Source: Heracleum sosnowskyi
Lineage: Eukaryota > Streptophyta > Magnoliopsida > Apiales > Apiaceae
Reading direction: 5' to 3'
Length of the DNA: 64,000 nt
Assembly (NCBI GenBank): GCA_030848705.1
Contig: CM061236.1
Location: 57,927,481 to 57,991,480, forward strand
Part shown: one piece after another, positions 30,845-42,104 of the stretch
Numbering within the stretch: the stretch's first letter is position 1
Layout: each line of letters starts with the position of its first letter
Made by a program: the position numbers and the translations under genes
Notes under the pieces: model-generated
Databases searched by the model: none
The model's input: only the letters and a program-made list of their open reading frames with translations
Told to the model about the DNA's origin: nothing

Positions 30845-32539
30845 TGATGTGCCAAAAATAAACATTTAATTATCGCAAGCGCACGATCATCGTTTTAATA
30901 TTTGTGATTCGTTCCACAGAGACTATTTTATTTTTCACAAAACTTAATTTCTAATTTAGGCGGACTAGAACAATGAATTTTGAGATGAGATTCTTTTTAC
31001 TAATCAATAAAAAAGACGAAAACCAAACTAAATACTAGGTGAGAAAATTTAACTAACCAGAAATGAAATTGAATTAATTATAGGTTAGGAAAACAAAAAT
31101 TGAAAACATGAGTAAAATGGAAAAGCCATTAATTATTAGAATTTAAGGATTAGTTATTACTAGACTAAACTATGCAAATAACAAACCTACGGGTGCAACT
31201 AAAGGAGAATTGGGCTTTAAATTTTTACATGGGCCAACAATCATTAAACTAAAAAAAACAAGGGAAAATAGTTGGGCCAGGAATTTGGGCCTGCAAATGG
31301 ACTAAAAGAAAACGAAACAGGGCAGAAATGATAGCAACAGACAGATGCGGGAAAACATTTCGAAGGTGGGCATGCGCGTGAAACTGGTTACTGGCATAAC
31401 TAGAAACTGGTTGGCTAGTCGACTATTTTAATTCTATAGCGATAACAGTAACTGAAAGACGAAAACTCTGGCAGCTAACAAAATTAAAACGCAGGCAAAA
31501 CTAAAAAAAAATCTACTTCTACTCGATTAATTTAAAAAATGGAGAAAAAAACAAATCCCACCATAAATTAATTTTATGCAAGAATCTTGGCCGGAATGTT
31601 CAAATCTTGCCGGAAAATTAACTTCACCGTAAAATTCAAGCTCACCGGAAAAATGTAAAAACACCCAACAAACTATCTAAAATTAAATCTAAAGATTAAG
31701 GACACTAAATTTAACACTAACAAAACCAAATCAAGCTCTAAACTATCAAACACATTACCTCCAATCAACAAATTCAAGCACCAAAATTAAATCTACAAAC
31801 TACTTCCAATACCCAACATCAAATCTACCACTAAATTAACAAACTCACTACCAAATTATACCAAATTCAACAAGAAAAGTAAATCTAAAGTCTAAATCAT
31901 CAAACCTAACATTAAAATTGAATTTAAAGAGACTCAACTCAAGAACATAATAAAAAGTAAATCTAGAGATTAAACACTACAAAACATTAAATGAAAAGGC
32001 TCCTTTATACCTCAAGTGGTAGCACAAAGGCTATTTGACCCACTTTATTGGATTTACAAAAGTTCACAGCCAAGAAATTAAAAGAACAAGATGGAGAATT
32101 AAAGTAAAGGCTTGAATTAACATTAAAATGAAAGAGAGTTTACAAAATTTAAGCTATTACAATGAAAGAGAATACTAGATCTAGGAAAATAAAAGAGATG
32201 CAACTAAAAATTTAAACTAAGCTAAAACTAGGGTTATTTACAAAGGGGAAGGAGGGGGGTATTTATAGGGGAAAATTAGGGTTTTGGGGAAAGATTGGGT
32301 TAATCTTGGCCCTTCATCTTGAAATCTAATCAACCAACACCTTATTTTGTCTTTTTCTTCCATCCTTGATTTTTCTTTTCCACTTTTGCCCTTCCTTGTC
32401 CCTTTTTCTTCTTTTTTCTTCTTTTCTTTATTTTTCCAAATATCTACAAAATATGAAAATACAACTAGTTAATTTATTTAAAAATACGAAAACTAACAAT
32501 AAAATAGGTACAAGAGAATGCAAAATTATGCACTAATCA
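30845..32539 (-). repeat. Element X 3' LTR
   Basis: The plus strand runs tgatgtgcc to cactaatca, 1695 bp. The sense ends are TGATTAGTGC and GGCACATCA. A TATA box (ctataaatac on the minus strand) lies near 32261. It is followed on the right by the purine tract (GGTATGGGGGCATT, minus) at about 32540-32554, as expected for a 3' LTR. Confidence 0.75.
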
Positions 32540-34468
32540 AATGCCCCCATACCTATCTTTTGCTCGTCCTCGAGTAAAACAAAAACAAAACTATTAAAAA
32601 CACTAATACCACTTCCGTAGGTGATCACGGTTGCATTTGGCATATGCAACAAGCCCTTTAAACCCCTAGGCAGCCCTAGTGGACGAGTGAGGTCTCGTGA
32701 GGGCCTATAGTGAATGTACCCACAAAATCCATCTAGCTCATATAAAAGATTGCATGACAATGCAGCGCCACACATACATGTCCTCTCATGTTACATCAAC
32801 TTAAGAATCAAAGTGAATTTGCAAAGTCTTGGTGTGGAAGGTGCAAGGATTCACATAGTAGACTAAAAGAAGTATGCAAAAGTGCTTAAAAGTCCATGTC
32901 AAGTGCAAAAATAGTTGGAAAATATGCTAAGTACACAAGAGCACACCTTAGAGTCCAAACTTGAGATCTCATATGCAAAAGAAACAAGCAATACCTCACA
33001 TTTCACTCACAAAAGAATATTCACTCAAGAACAAGGGTAAGTGTATCACTCAATTCCAACAAAATCATAAGCATGCTTGACACTTGATATCGATCTATCT
33101 TTAACACAACATACATCAATAATGACAATCAAAAGGTCTTTATTTGGGGTTGTAATGGGGGCTAGGGACAAGGTATGTCAAGAAAGGCCAAATGAGGTGA
33201 AGTGTCAAAAGCTAGTAGTCACCATGATAAATCAAATACATCACCAAACATTCTCCCCGCACATTTATTTTCTACTTTATTTTTCAACAAAAAGGCTTGA
33301 TTAGATGAATGAAGGAGGATTACAAAAACTTTAGTATGCTCTCTTTTTTTTTTCTTTTTTTTCTTTTTTTTTTCTTTTTTTTTTTTTTGCTTCTTTTTTT
33401 TTTTGCTTTTTTTTTTTTGTATTTTTTTTCTATGAGAGCTAAGATAAGTATAAACAACCATAATCCTCCTTAAAATTTAGCTTGAACATCGACTAACAAG
33501 TGAACAACCAAAATAGATATTTCCCGAAAGTAATGAACAAAAATAAACCCATCTCACACACCTTATTTCTCCCTCAAGTTCCTACTAGCCTTTGACAAAT
33601 TGGGATCAAGAATAAGTAAGGTTGTACAAGAAAAAGGTCTTAGGCGAGTAATGTGGTGTGTCACCGAAAAAATAGGATTAAGCTCAAATGGGTAACTAAT
33701 GATCAAAGAAGAATGGTGTGGAAATTTTGGAAATATGGGTTATTCCTAAATGCCTTTATCATCTTATCATCAATGATGTCATGTATTTCAAGAAAGACCT
33801 CAAACAAGTGCTAGCAATGCAAATGACATGTGGACACTCAAGCAAATGAATATAAATGCAAAAGATGTGCATATAGGCTCAAAAACTCACTTGGTGTGGT
33901 AAAGCATAATCAATCTCAAGCAATGGTCTCATTAATGCACCTACTTGTACTCAAAGCATGAAAACCAAGTCATCTTGCACATATTCATGTCCTTCTAATT
34001 ACTTGCAAAATTCAATAAATCTACTAGTTTCACCTTGCTAGTGTGTGTGTGTGGACTAGAACTTAGCAAATCACTTCTCAATCCTAAATATCAGGAACAC
34101 AAGATTATCATAGCATGTAAGGGTGCATCAAGCAACTAACAATCATTTAACAAGACTAGAATAAGACTAGGACTCTACTATTTACAACACTATAACTCTT
34201 TTTGTGATTTTTTCATTTTTAATTTTTTTGGATTTTCTGATTTATTTTTTTATTTACACTAAAACCCTCCCCCATACCTAAATCATGCATTGTCCTCAAT
34301 GTATGCAAATGCAAGAGAAAAATGAAAAAGTAAAAGGACGAGAATACCTGATAAGGGAATGACAGAGAAATTGAACAATACCTATAACACACAAACACAA
34401 AAAACACACACACACACAATCCCCCATACCTACACTTAACTATAGGAGACACAAAACAAAAGCACATA
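32540..34468 (-). other. Element X 3' noncoding region
   Basis: No supported gene. A T-rich low-complexity block occurs at 33341-33430. Two further purine tracts of the type GGTATGGGGGA (minus) lie near 34265 and 34420. Such multiple tracts are known for some large gypsy elements. The Lys-rich minus ORF at 33219-33461 is a translation of the T-rich block. Confidence 0.55.
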
Positions 34469-34780
34469 CTAACCAATACCAGATCGAAGGAAAACTTCTT
34501 TCTTAACAGAATCATCAAACATGTAAAACTCACCCACAAAAAAAACATTATCCACTAGAGAAAGATGATTTTGAACCAGAATAAAACTCATACCACTAAC
34601 AACATTCATAGACCAAGTAGATGCTTCTTTATGTTGTTTAAGCAGATTAATTACTTGGAATTCTTGGTTATGAACTATGTCACTAGAGATAACAACATGA
34701 CGAGTTTCATTATCAACTACCAAAGACTGATCAAGAGTGGAAAAAGATAGATTAAAATCAAGTGGGGGTGGCTCACCAAC
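34469..34780 (-). pseudogene. Element X pol fragment fused to an A-family gag
   Basis: In the frame of the upstream A2 gag the sequence reads PPPLDFNLSFSTLDQ, then ETRHVVISSDIVHNQE and LLKQHKEASTW. This resembles the segment just before the RT of plant Tat/Athila gypsy Pol (pattern 'P.VISS.L...QE..LL..LK.HK.A.GW'). It is degenerate and stops at 34469. The in-frame join with gag at 34780/34781 makes a 304-codon chimeric ORF, probably by chance. Confidence 0.6.
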
Positions 34781-35383
34781 AGAATAAAAATCACCACCAG
34801 ATTGACTTGTAGATGTAACACCATATTCAGCTACAATTACATCCTTGTTAGGACTGGAAGGTAGAACAACCTTCGCTTCCTGTTTCTGTGGGACTCCAGC
34901 TACCAGTGAAGTAGACATACTAACCACTCTTCCTTCCCTTGGATTTGATCTGAAGTGCTCATATGAAGAGGTGAGAATTTCCATCTTATTCTCTCTGAAT
35001 TCCTCTGTCCCTTCATTGATTATTTCAATCGTATCCCAAATGTGTTTGGCAGAGACACATTTTAAAATATGATTATGCATGATTGGATCAAGACAATCAA
35101 TCAGTATCAACTGTAGACAGGCATCCAAGGCAACATCTTCTTTTTCTGCAGAAGTGTAGTCCTTGGGATCCTTAGGGTATATCCTAGCAGCCCTAGTAAC
35201 AACATCATTCTCTATTAGCTCTTTCTCCGCAAACATAGGAATTCTTGGTCCATTCTTCAGCACTTCAAGATATTCAACATTAACCACTTGAAGAAACAAG
35301 AGCATCTTCTTCTTCCACATAGGATAGTGCTCCTTGCTGAACATTGGGATTTTTACTGTAGCCACTTTCTGTGTAGTAGACAT
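34781..35383 (-). pseudogene. gag: A2 second gag copy, N-terminal 201 codons, truncated
   Basis: It is identical in reading to the first part of the gag at 40109-42004, from MSTTQKVATVKIP to GGDFYS, then it joins X sequence. It carries the same internal Gag deletion as its partner (REGRVVSMS join), so it was copied after that deletion arose. Confidence 0.9.
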
Positions 35384-35468
35384 CTTTTGAGATTTTTAGA
35401 AAAATAAAAATTTCAGAGTTAAAAAAAATCTCAAACAATTGGATCTTTGATTTGTATATCAATCAAAA

Positions 35469-35481
35469 GGCTCTGATGCCA
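35469..35481 (-). promoter_or_regulatory. A2 primer binding site (downstream copy)
   Basis: The minus strand reads TGGCATCAGAGCC, one base different from the site in A (TGGTATCAGAGCC). Confidence 0.85.
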
Positions 35482-35483
35482 AT

Positions 35484-36986
35484 TGTTAGGTCCTGATAAG
35501 TTTGTAGAAGGGGGGTTGAATACAAACTATACCGTTTTATCGAATTTGTCCTTTTAAAGATTTAACAAATTAGAACAAATTAATGCGGAATAAAAACTGA
35601 AACAATATTCAAGTTAAATATAAAATATATTAAACTTGACGAGTGTTACAATTTGATCACTGATTACAAAGGTTCTTGATAAAACAAATCTAGAATAAAT
35701 TCGACATGAATTTATCTATTTTTGTAATAAAAAGGATCGAAAACTAAAAAGTAGTTCGATATAAAATCTAGGGATTATGATCCGCTAGAAAGTCAAAGCA
35801 GTACAAGAGATATAATTCTTATGAATTAAATGTTGAAGAACAATCAAGAATTAATACTCCTGCAGAATTTGAAGCTTGACAGTTGAAGAAAAGTTATGAA
35901 GACAGTTGAGAGAAATGTAATGTTGAATGTTTCTGTCTTTGCTTTTCTGTTGTAATAATTGAATTAATTCGTGGCCAATTGTCTTCTGTCTTGTATCTAT
36001 CATTTCTTTTCTTTTAGTAAACCCACGTGCAATTCACTAATCAGAATAGGAATTGCACTAGGAAGACTAGCAGAAAAACAATCACTTTGCCTTAGAAGAC
36101 TCTCGGGAAGACAATGCTTGTAAAGGGAAGACAACCGGGAAGACAGCCCTTTGGCCTAGGAAGACATTCGGGAAGACAATGGTTGGCCTAGGAAGACAAT
36201 CGGGAAGACTCACTTGTGAGTCTTCCTAGTTCATTTTTCTAAGTCTTCCTAGTTCAAACCTAAGTCTTCCTAGTTCATTTTTATTCTAATTTAAATAATT
36301 AACTAAATAAATTATGTATTAAATTAATTCTTTTACAGAATTAATTTAATAAATAATATACTTGATAGTATTAATTATTTATAAGAGAATAAATAGAATT
36401 AGTTGACTTCTCCATTAATTTCTTTATATTCTAATTTAAATAATTAACTAAATAAATTATGTATTAAATTAATTCTTTACAGAATTAATTTAATAAATAA
36501 TTTACTCAATGGTATTAATTATTTATAAGAGAATAAATAGAATTAATTGACTTCCCAATTAATTCCAGAATCACTAAAAACTTAGATAAATAACAAACAC
36601 AATAGTACGTTGACACTCGATGCACTGTCTGGTTCATGAGTGACTAACGACAATGTTTGTTCTTTATCTATTTGACTTTAAGCAGTGATTCACTTCCTTC
36701 TCATTCAAGAACTCCGTAATCAGTATCTTTTTCTGTCACCACTTGAAATCTCCGTCACTTTAATAAATCCACTGAGCTTGAATACTTCATTGAGGCTTGA
36801 TCAATAAATTGAGCTTCTTTCAATGTAGAATAACTTCAAGTCTGTAGATGACTTTAATCTTCATTCTTTGACAGATATAATCTTATGAGATTCCTGTGAC
36901 ATCTGATCTAATATTTACTTATTACATTCTTGTTTAAGTTGAGTAGAATCCTCGAATTACAAATAGGCTATAGCATATGCCTTTCA
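35484..36986 (-). repeat. A2 internal LTR (3' LTR of the full unit and 5' LTR of the partial unit)
   Basis: 1503 bp, same length as 42105-43607 and related to the A LTRs, including the AT-rich duplication and the GTCTTCC block. Confidence 0.92.
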
Positions 36987-37000
36987 ATCTCCCCCTATTT
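36987..37000 (-). promoter_or_regulatory. A2 polypurine tract
   Basis: The minus strand reads AAATAGGGGGAGAT directly before the 3' LTR. Confidence 0.88.
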
Positions 37001-39096
37001 GTTTGTTAGAAAATAACAACCAAATACCTAGAGGATCACTCAACTAAAACCAAGAAAAAGATAAGACTCTTAAGCCTAAGTAAATACTAGAAAGTTCTGG
37101 ATCAAATATGACATTTCCAGATTTCACCAGTAAAGATAAATACAAGACAGATGTTCCTCTAGACTGAACATATGATAACATTGAACCTGTCTTGATTTAT
37201 CTAAGCTCTATACATATAACAGTTACAAAACAGAGCTAACTTACCTTTACTCCCCTGAAACTCCCTCTTTACCTTTTATATCTTTTTCAGCTCCCCTTTT
37301 ACTAGATTCACCAAAAGTCTCTAGAAACTTCTTCCCCTTAGAAGTAGATAGAAACTTCTCCCCAAACTTCTGTAGAAACTTGTCTAGAAACTTCTCCCCC
37401 TTAGTTGAGGAATTCTCTACAGATTTAACTTTATGAGTATCTGAAGCCAGTAGGAGTTGAGATAGTTGATGGAGTTGATCTTGGGTAGTAACTTTGTCTT
37501 CAAGATTTCCTTGAGCAGTCCCAGCTGATTGTTGACAGAGGTGGAAGAAGAAGACCGTTCAACCACTTGTGCTTGCAAAAATTCTTTATCAGCCTGGGTT
37601 TTGAATAGATGTTCCTGTAGATCAGCTATGTGAGCTAACTACATTGCAGTGTATGTGTCTGTGTGTGCACTCACTTGAATTTATCTTGTAAGTGTATCAC
37701 TCATCTCACGTGCATGTGTTTCACTCAGTGTTTGACTCTTATCACTCAACATTAGCTGTCTGTTTGCTCCTTTTTGATCAGTACCTGCATTGAAACTCAC
37801 CCTAGCCTCTTCAAGAGAGGTCAGTGGTGGTGCAATGGGAGTTCGCAAATCCCGATCCTCAATCATATCTATCAAATCACTTGGATTTGAAATCTGAATT
37901 GCTTCAGTGATAGACTGACCAAGTTGCCTTCCACTTTCTCTAGATAAATCTGCGAGTGGAAAATCCCTTAGGGAGCCAGAGGTGTTCACTCTGGGAGGGG
38001 AGAAAATGATTCTATTTGATTTGGCAAAGAATCAAATTTTCCCTCAGATGCCTATGAAGGCACTTCTACCGTAACAATGGTAGGCACTGTAACCAGTTGC
38101 AGGTGCTCTGCTTTCACTGTGTCCTGAGCTTCATCTAATGAAATTGTTTTCTCCCATTGTGAGTAATGAGAGTGTGCTTGACTCAGTACAAAGTGCCATG
38201 GCCCTATGGCGAATTTCAATAGATTCATCCTGTTGAGAGAATGTCTCTAGATACAGTTCATTGGCCATTTCAAAGTCCATATCCTATTGAGAGGATACAG
38301 ATGGGCTGACAGATGCCTCAGTATATATTGAATTTCTTTAGAGGAGGCAGAGCTGTGGGATCACTCACTGTTTCAATCAAAATACTTCTTTGTTTAACAT
38401 TTGATTTCTGTTTAGGCTGAGAGGTCAAGTAATTAAGTTGTAGACTCATTATTTGGCTCTAAGACCTGGGATAGAGATTGCGGATCTACAATCCCTTGGT
38501 CAGCCCTAACAACCACTTGGGTTCAGCAACAGTAAAAGAAGTGGATTGAGAGATAGAAAGTAATACCTGAATTGGATTTGGCACTGAATTTCCAGCTAAG
38601 CAAGAGCTAGATCAGAAATAATATATACAATATATTTACAAAAACAACTAAGAAAAATAGAAAATAAAAGATAATAAATAATAATAATCAAAATAAAATA
38701 CAATAATATATATATACATATAAAAACTATTAGAGGAAAACTAAAGAAAGAAAAGAAAAATAAAATAAAATGCAGAAAAAATATTTACAGGAAACTATTT
38801 ACATGAAACTAAACAAGAATATTTGAATATTTTAAAATAAAAAATTTTCAATAAAAATAGATTTCTCTACAATTTTAACTTGTAAAATTTGAGAAAAATA
38901 TTTTTAAAGAAAATAATTCATCTTAACTTACTCAACCTAAGAAGCTTAACAATTAGACAAGACATGGCAATAATCTACAATCAACATGCATAAGAGAAAA
39001 TGAGATGATAAAATAAATTTACAAGTGATTTAAAAATATATGCAACAAATGAACACTTGTAAATTTAATTAAGAACAAACATAAAAATAAACAAAG
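37001..39096 (-). pseudogene. A2 region between pol remnant and 3' LTR, with extra-ORF remnant
   Basis: It matches 5751-7789 of element A in order. The extra ORF is readable at 37681-37989 (MNTSGSLRDFPLADLSRESG...), then a stop replaces the codon that follows LTR in A, so the frame is shorter (102 aa). The rest is noncoding and AT-rich, with a T/A-rich variable stretch near 38600-38800. Confidence 0.7.
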
Positions 39097-40091
39097 TTAA
39101 TCACTAAAACTATTTAACATACCCAATTTACCAACCAATCTGGTAAACATGGATTCATCAAGAGATTTAGTGAAAATATCTGATGTTTGTTCCTCTGTGG
39201 GTACAAAGAGTAACTCCACAGTACCATTCATGACATGCTCTCGGATAAAATGATACCTGATGTCAATGTGCTTTGTCTCTTGTGATTATGCCATCTTCAT
39301 CTAATTTAATTCTGAATACCCACCGAGTACCAACTACTTTCTTGTTCTTCGGTCTAGGTACCAGCTTCCAAACTTGTTGTTGTTCAATTTGATTGAGTTC
39401 ATCTTGCATAGCAATCACCCAATCAGGATCACCCAGTGCTTCCTCAATCTTCTTTGGTTTCATTTCAGAAGGAAACCCTGAATAATGATATTCATTTTGA
39501 GTAGCACTTCTAGTTCTGACTCCAACACCTGGATCACCAATAATCAACTCAAAAGGATGAGCTCTAATCCAAACTGTTTATCTTGGAAGATTTGATCTTG
39601 ATGATTCGCCTTGTTCTACATTATGGTGTTGTGAATGACTAGTTGACCCTTCATTTCCTCCCCCTGAGTTGTTGGCAGATTGTCTTGGTGATTCTTTTCC
39701 AGTGTTAGTGGTATCTCCATTGTAACCAATGTTTCCACCACCATCACTCTCACCATTATCATTGTTATCACCAACAACAACTTCAGGTGGGGCTTCATCA
39801 TCTGATTCTGAGTCTGGCAAGTTATCAACCTTCAGCTTTTCAGATGAATCTTCTTTTTGGATATTAGGGAGGTAGGTGTCATCAAATGTAACATTGATGT
39901 TATTATTGACTGATAACATTTCTTGATTTCAAACAGGCCATATCCTCAGTTATACCCTTGCTGTTATCTCCAAAGGTAAGCACTGGGCCAGCTTTCTCAA
40001 CCAAATCTGATAGCAGGGCTCTATCTCCGGTCATATGCCTTGAACAGCCACTGTCAAGAATCCATATAACACGGTTTACCTATTTAACTCC
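39097..40091 (-). pseudogene. pol: A2 pol, deleted remnant with the same joints as A
   Basis: It starts at CAG|GGA with GVK followed by a TAG, then the DSG protease start. It breaks at the same point as A (the NVISQ join near 39925). It continues with the acidic linker, the RT N-terminus (DWVIAMQDELNQIEQQQVW) and, after the same second deletion at DKAH, the RNase H end (stop at 39097-39099). Integrase and the RT core are missing. Confidence 0.9.
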
Positions 40092-40114
40092 CTGCAATAT
40101 CAAATTGATTAGAC
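40092..40114 (-). other. A2 gag-pol junction
   Basis: A GT...TGCAG segment of 23 bases spans the gag stop, the same layout and length as in A. Confidence 0.35.
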
Positions 40115-42004
40115 CTTCTTCGGAGCCCAAAATTGATTGGGTCCGGCATACTTAAAGAATTGGCCTTTGTCAGGCAAAACAACATTTTTAACTGAAACTA
40201 CTTCAACCTCTTTCACATAAGAGCGTTTCCATTTATAGCCAGCCTTAACACATTTCTGAGTAGGCTTAGGGATAAATGAATCCACTCTAGTCTGAGGAGG
40301 ACTAGTAGTCTTTGCTTTAACATGCTTCTTATTATTAACATGTTGACGTGGAGCAGTCTTATCACTAGATACATGCTTACTATTAAAATAAGCATACATA
40401 ACATTGAAAGCACAAGACATGCAATTAATCACACCACATGCTTTATGAGAAGAATTAACAGAAGGCATGTTAGTTCTACAGTTGTTTTGATCCAACTTAT
40501 GGATATCTGATTTAGTCTTTTTAGTTGTAGCAACTTTGACTGGAATATCAGATATACACTTTTTGGATTGTTCAACTTCCAAAGCAATATCTTCTTCACG
40601 AATCTCCTCTGCAATGATGATAGAGTCTTCATTCAGAGGTTCTGCTTCGGACTCCTTACAGAAGGGTGTTTTAATACCCTTAAGTATATATGGAACAACC
40701 TTTCCTTCAGATTTGAATCTACAAGGGGAATTAATTCCAAGCAATCCAATGGCCTCATTATAATCATACCCTATACTGACATGATTACCAACAGCTTGCT
40801 TATTGAGAATTTCTTTAGCAGTCTTACAAGAACTGAAATAAGCATTAGCTTTGGTCTTAAGCTCACTAATCTGATCTTTGAGAATGGTTTCCAGTTGAAT
40901 ATAACATTTAACCCTATTCTCAAGAAAAGCTACCTTATTAGTAAGTTCATCTTGATTGATATGCACTAGTTTTAAATCTTTTATTTCCTTTTCAAGATTT
41001 GTGTTTAAAAGATTTATTCTATCATTTTCAGTGCGTGCACAACTTATGGTGCCACCAAGATGATAAATCATTTCAGCGTCAGTAAAGGTTACCTCTGACA
41101 TGTTGGGTGAAGATAACATGGAATCAAAGAGTTTGTCTCCTATTGCCATGAGTGCAAGATTCCCAACTTCTTCATCTTCACTGTCTGTATCATCCCAGCT
41201 CTTTTCTTTAGACTTGTTCTTCTCAACCATCCCTGTTTTATAGCCACCCCTTGTGCTATTTGAGGATGAAGAACCACCTGTCTGGTATTCGTCAGCATAT
41301 GTCTTGAACTTGAAACTAGGATTTCTCCTGAACCTGAAGTTTCCAAACTTCTTCACTACCCAGGCCATAGACTCATCTTCCAACTGTTCAAGCTCCTCCA
41401 TAGAATAAAAATCACCACCAGATTGACTTGTAGATGTAACACCATATTCAGCTACAATTACATCCTTGTTAGGACTGGAAGGTAGAACAACCTTCGCTTC
41501 CTGTTTCTGTGGGACTCCAGCTACCAGTGAAGTAGACATACTAACCACTCTTCCTTCCCTTGGATTTGATCTGAAGTGCTCATATGAAGAGGTGAGAATT
41601 TCCATCTTATTCTCTCTGAATTCCTCTGTCCCTTCATTGATTATTTCAATCGTATCCCAAATGTGTTTGGCAGAGACACATTTTAAAATATGATTATGCA
41701 TGATTGGATCAAGACAATCAATCAGTATCAACTGTAGACAGGCATCCAAGGCAACATCTTCTTTTTCTGCAGAAGTGTAGTCCTTGGGATCCTTAGGGTA
41801 TATCCTAGCAGCCCTAGTAACAACATCATTCTCTATTAGCTCTTTCTCCGCAAACATAGGAATTCTTGGTCCATTCTTCAGCACTTCAAGATATTCAACA
41901 TTAACCACTTGAAGAAACAAGAGCATCTTCTTCTTCCACATAGGATAGTGCTCCTTGCTGAACATTGGGATTTTTACTGTAGCCACTTTCTGTGTAGTAG
42001 ACAT
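40109..42004 (-). CDS. gag: A2 Gag with two internal in-frame deletions, zinc knuckle lost (631 aa)
   Basis: It opens MSTTQKVATVKIPMFSKEHY and ends NQFWAPKKV like A. Compared with A it lacks about 88 residues after SNPREG (the second half of the Gag core) and about 40 residues around the zinc knuckle (it passes from GMVEKNKSKE straight to KSWDDTDSEDEE). Both deletions keep the frame. Without CYNC...C it should bind RNA poorly, so it may depend on another Gag. The rest, including the coiled-coil-like part and basic tail, is kept. Confidence 0.9.
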   Translation of the reverse strand: MSTTQKVATVKIPMFSKEHYPMWKKKMLLFLQVVNVEYLEVLKNGPRIPMFAEKELIENDVVTRAARIYPKDPKDYTSAEKEDVALDACLQLILIDCLDPIMHNHILKCVSAKHIWDTIEIINEGTEEFRENKMEILTSSYEHFRSNPREGRVVSMSTSLVAGVPQKQEAKVVLPSSPNKDVIVAEYGVTSTSQSGGDFYSMEELEQLEDESMAWVVKKFGNFRFRRNPSFKFKTYADEYQTGGSSSSNSTRGGYKTGMVEKNKSKEKSWDDTDSEDEEVGNLALMAIGDKLFDSMLSSPNMSEVTFTDAEMIYHLGGTISCARTENDRINLLNTNLEKEIKDLKLVHINQDELTNKVAFLENRVKCYIQLETILKDQISELKTKANAYFSSCKTAKEILNKQAVGNHVSIGYDYNEAIGLLGINSPCRFKSEGKVVPYILKGIKTPFCKESEAEPLNEDSIIIAEEIREEDIALEVEQSKKCISDIPVKVATTKKTKSDIHKLDQNNCRTNMPSVNSSHKACGVINCMSCAFNVMYAYFNSKHVSSDKTAPRQHVNNKKHVKAKTTSPPQTRVDSFIPKPTQKCVKAGYKWKRSYVKEVEVVSVKNVVLPDKGQFFKYAGPNQFWAPKKV

Positions 42005-42089
42005 CTTTTGAGATTTTTAGAAAAATAAAAATTTCAGAGTTAAAAAAAATCTCAAACAATTGGATCTTTGATTTGTATATCAATCAAAA

Positions 42090-42102
42090 GGCTCTGATGC
42101 CA
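42090..42102 (-). promoter_or_regulatory. A2 primer binding site (upstream copy)
   Basis: The minus strand reads TGGCATCAGAGCC next to the 5' LTR. Confidence 0.85.
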
Positions 42103-42104
42103 AT

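Larger units (their letters stand above)
30845..34780 (-). mobile_element. Element X: 3' part of a Ty3/gypsy (Tat/Athila-like) element
   Basis: The minus-strand order is a short pol remnant (34469-34780), a 3' noncoding region, a polypurine tract and a 3' LTR. The remaining pol, gag and 5' LTR are missing where A2 begins. The Tat/Athila placement is inferred from the pol remnant and from the repeated ccccccatacct-type purine tracts. Confidence 0.65.

Noticed and set aside
33219..33461. Lys-rich 80-codon minus ORF
   Set aside because: It is a translation of the T-rich low-complexity block at 33341-33430.
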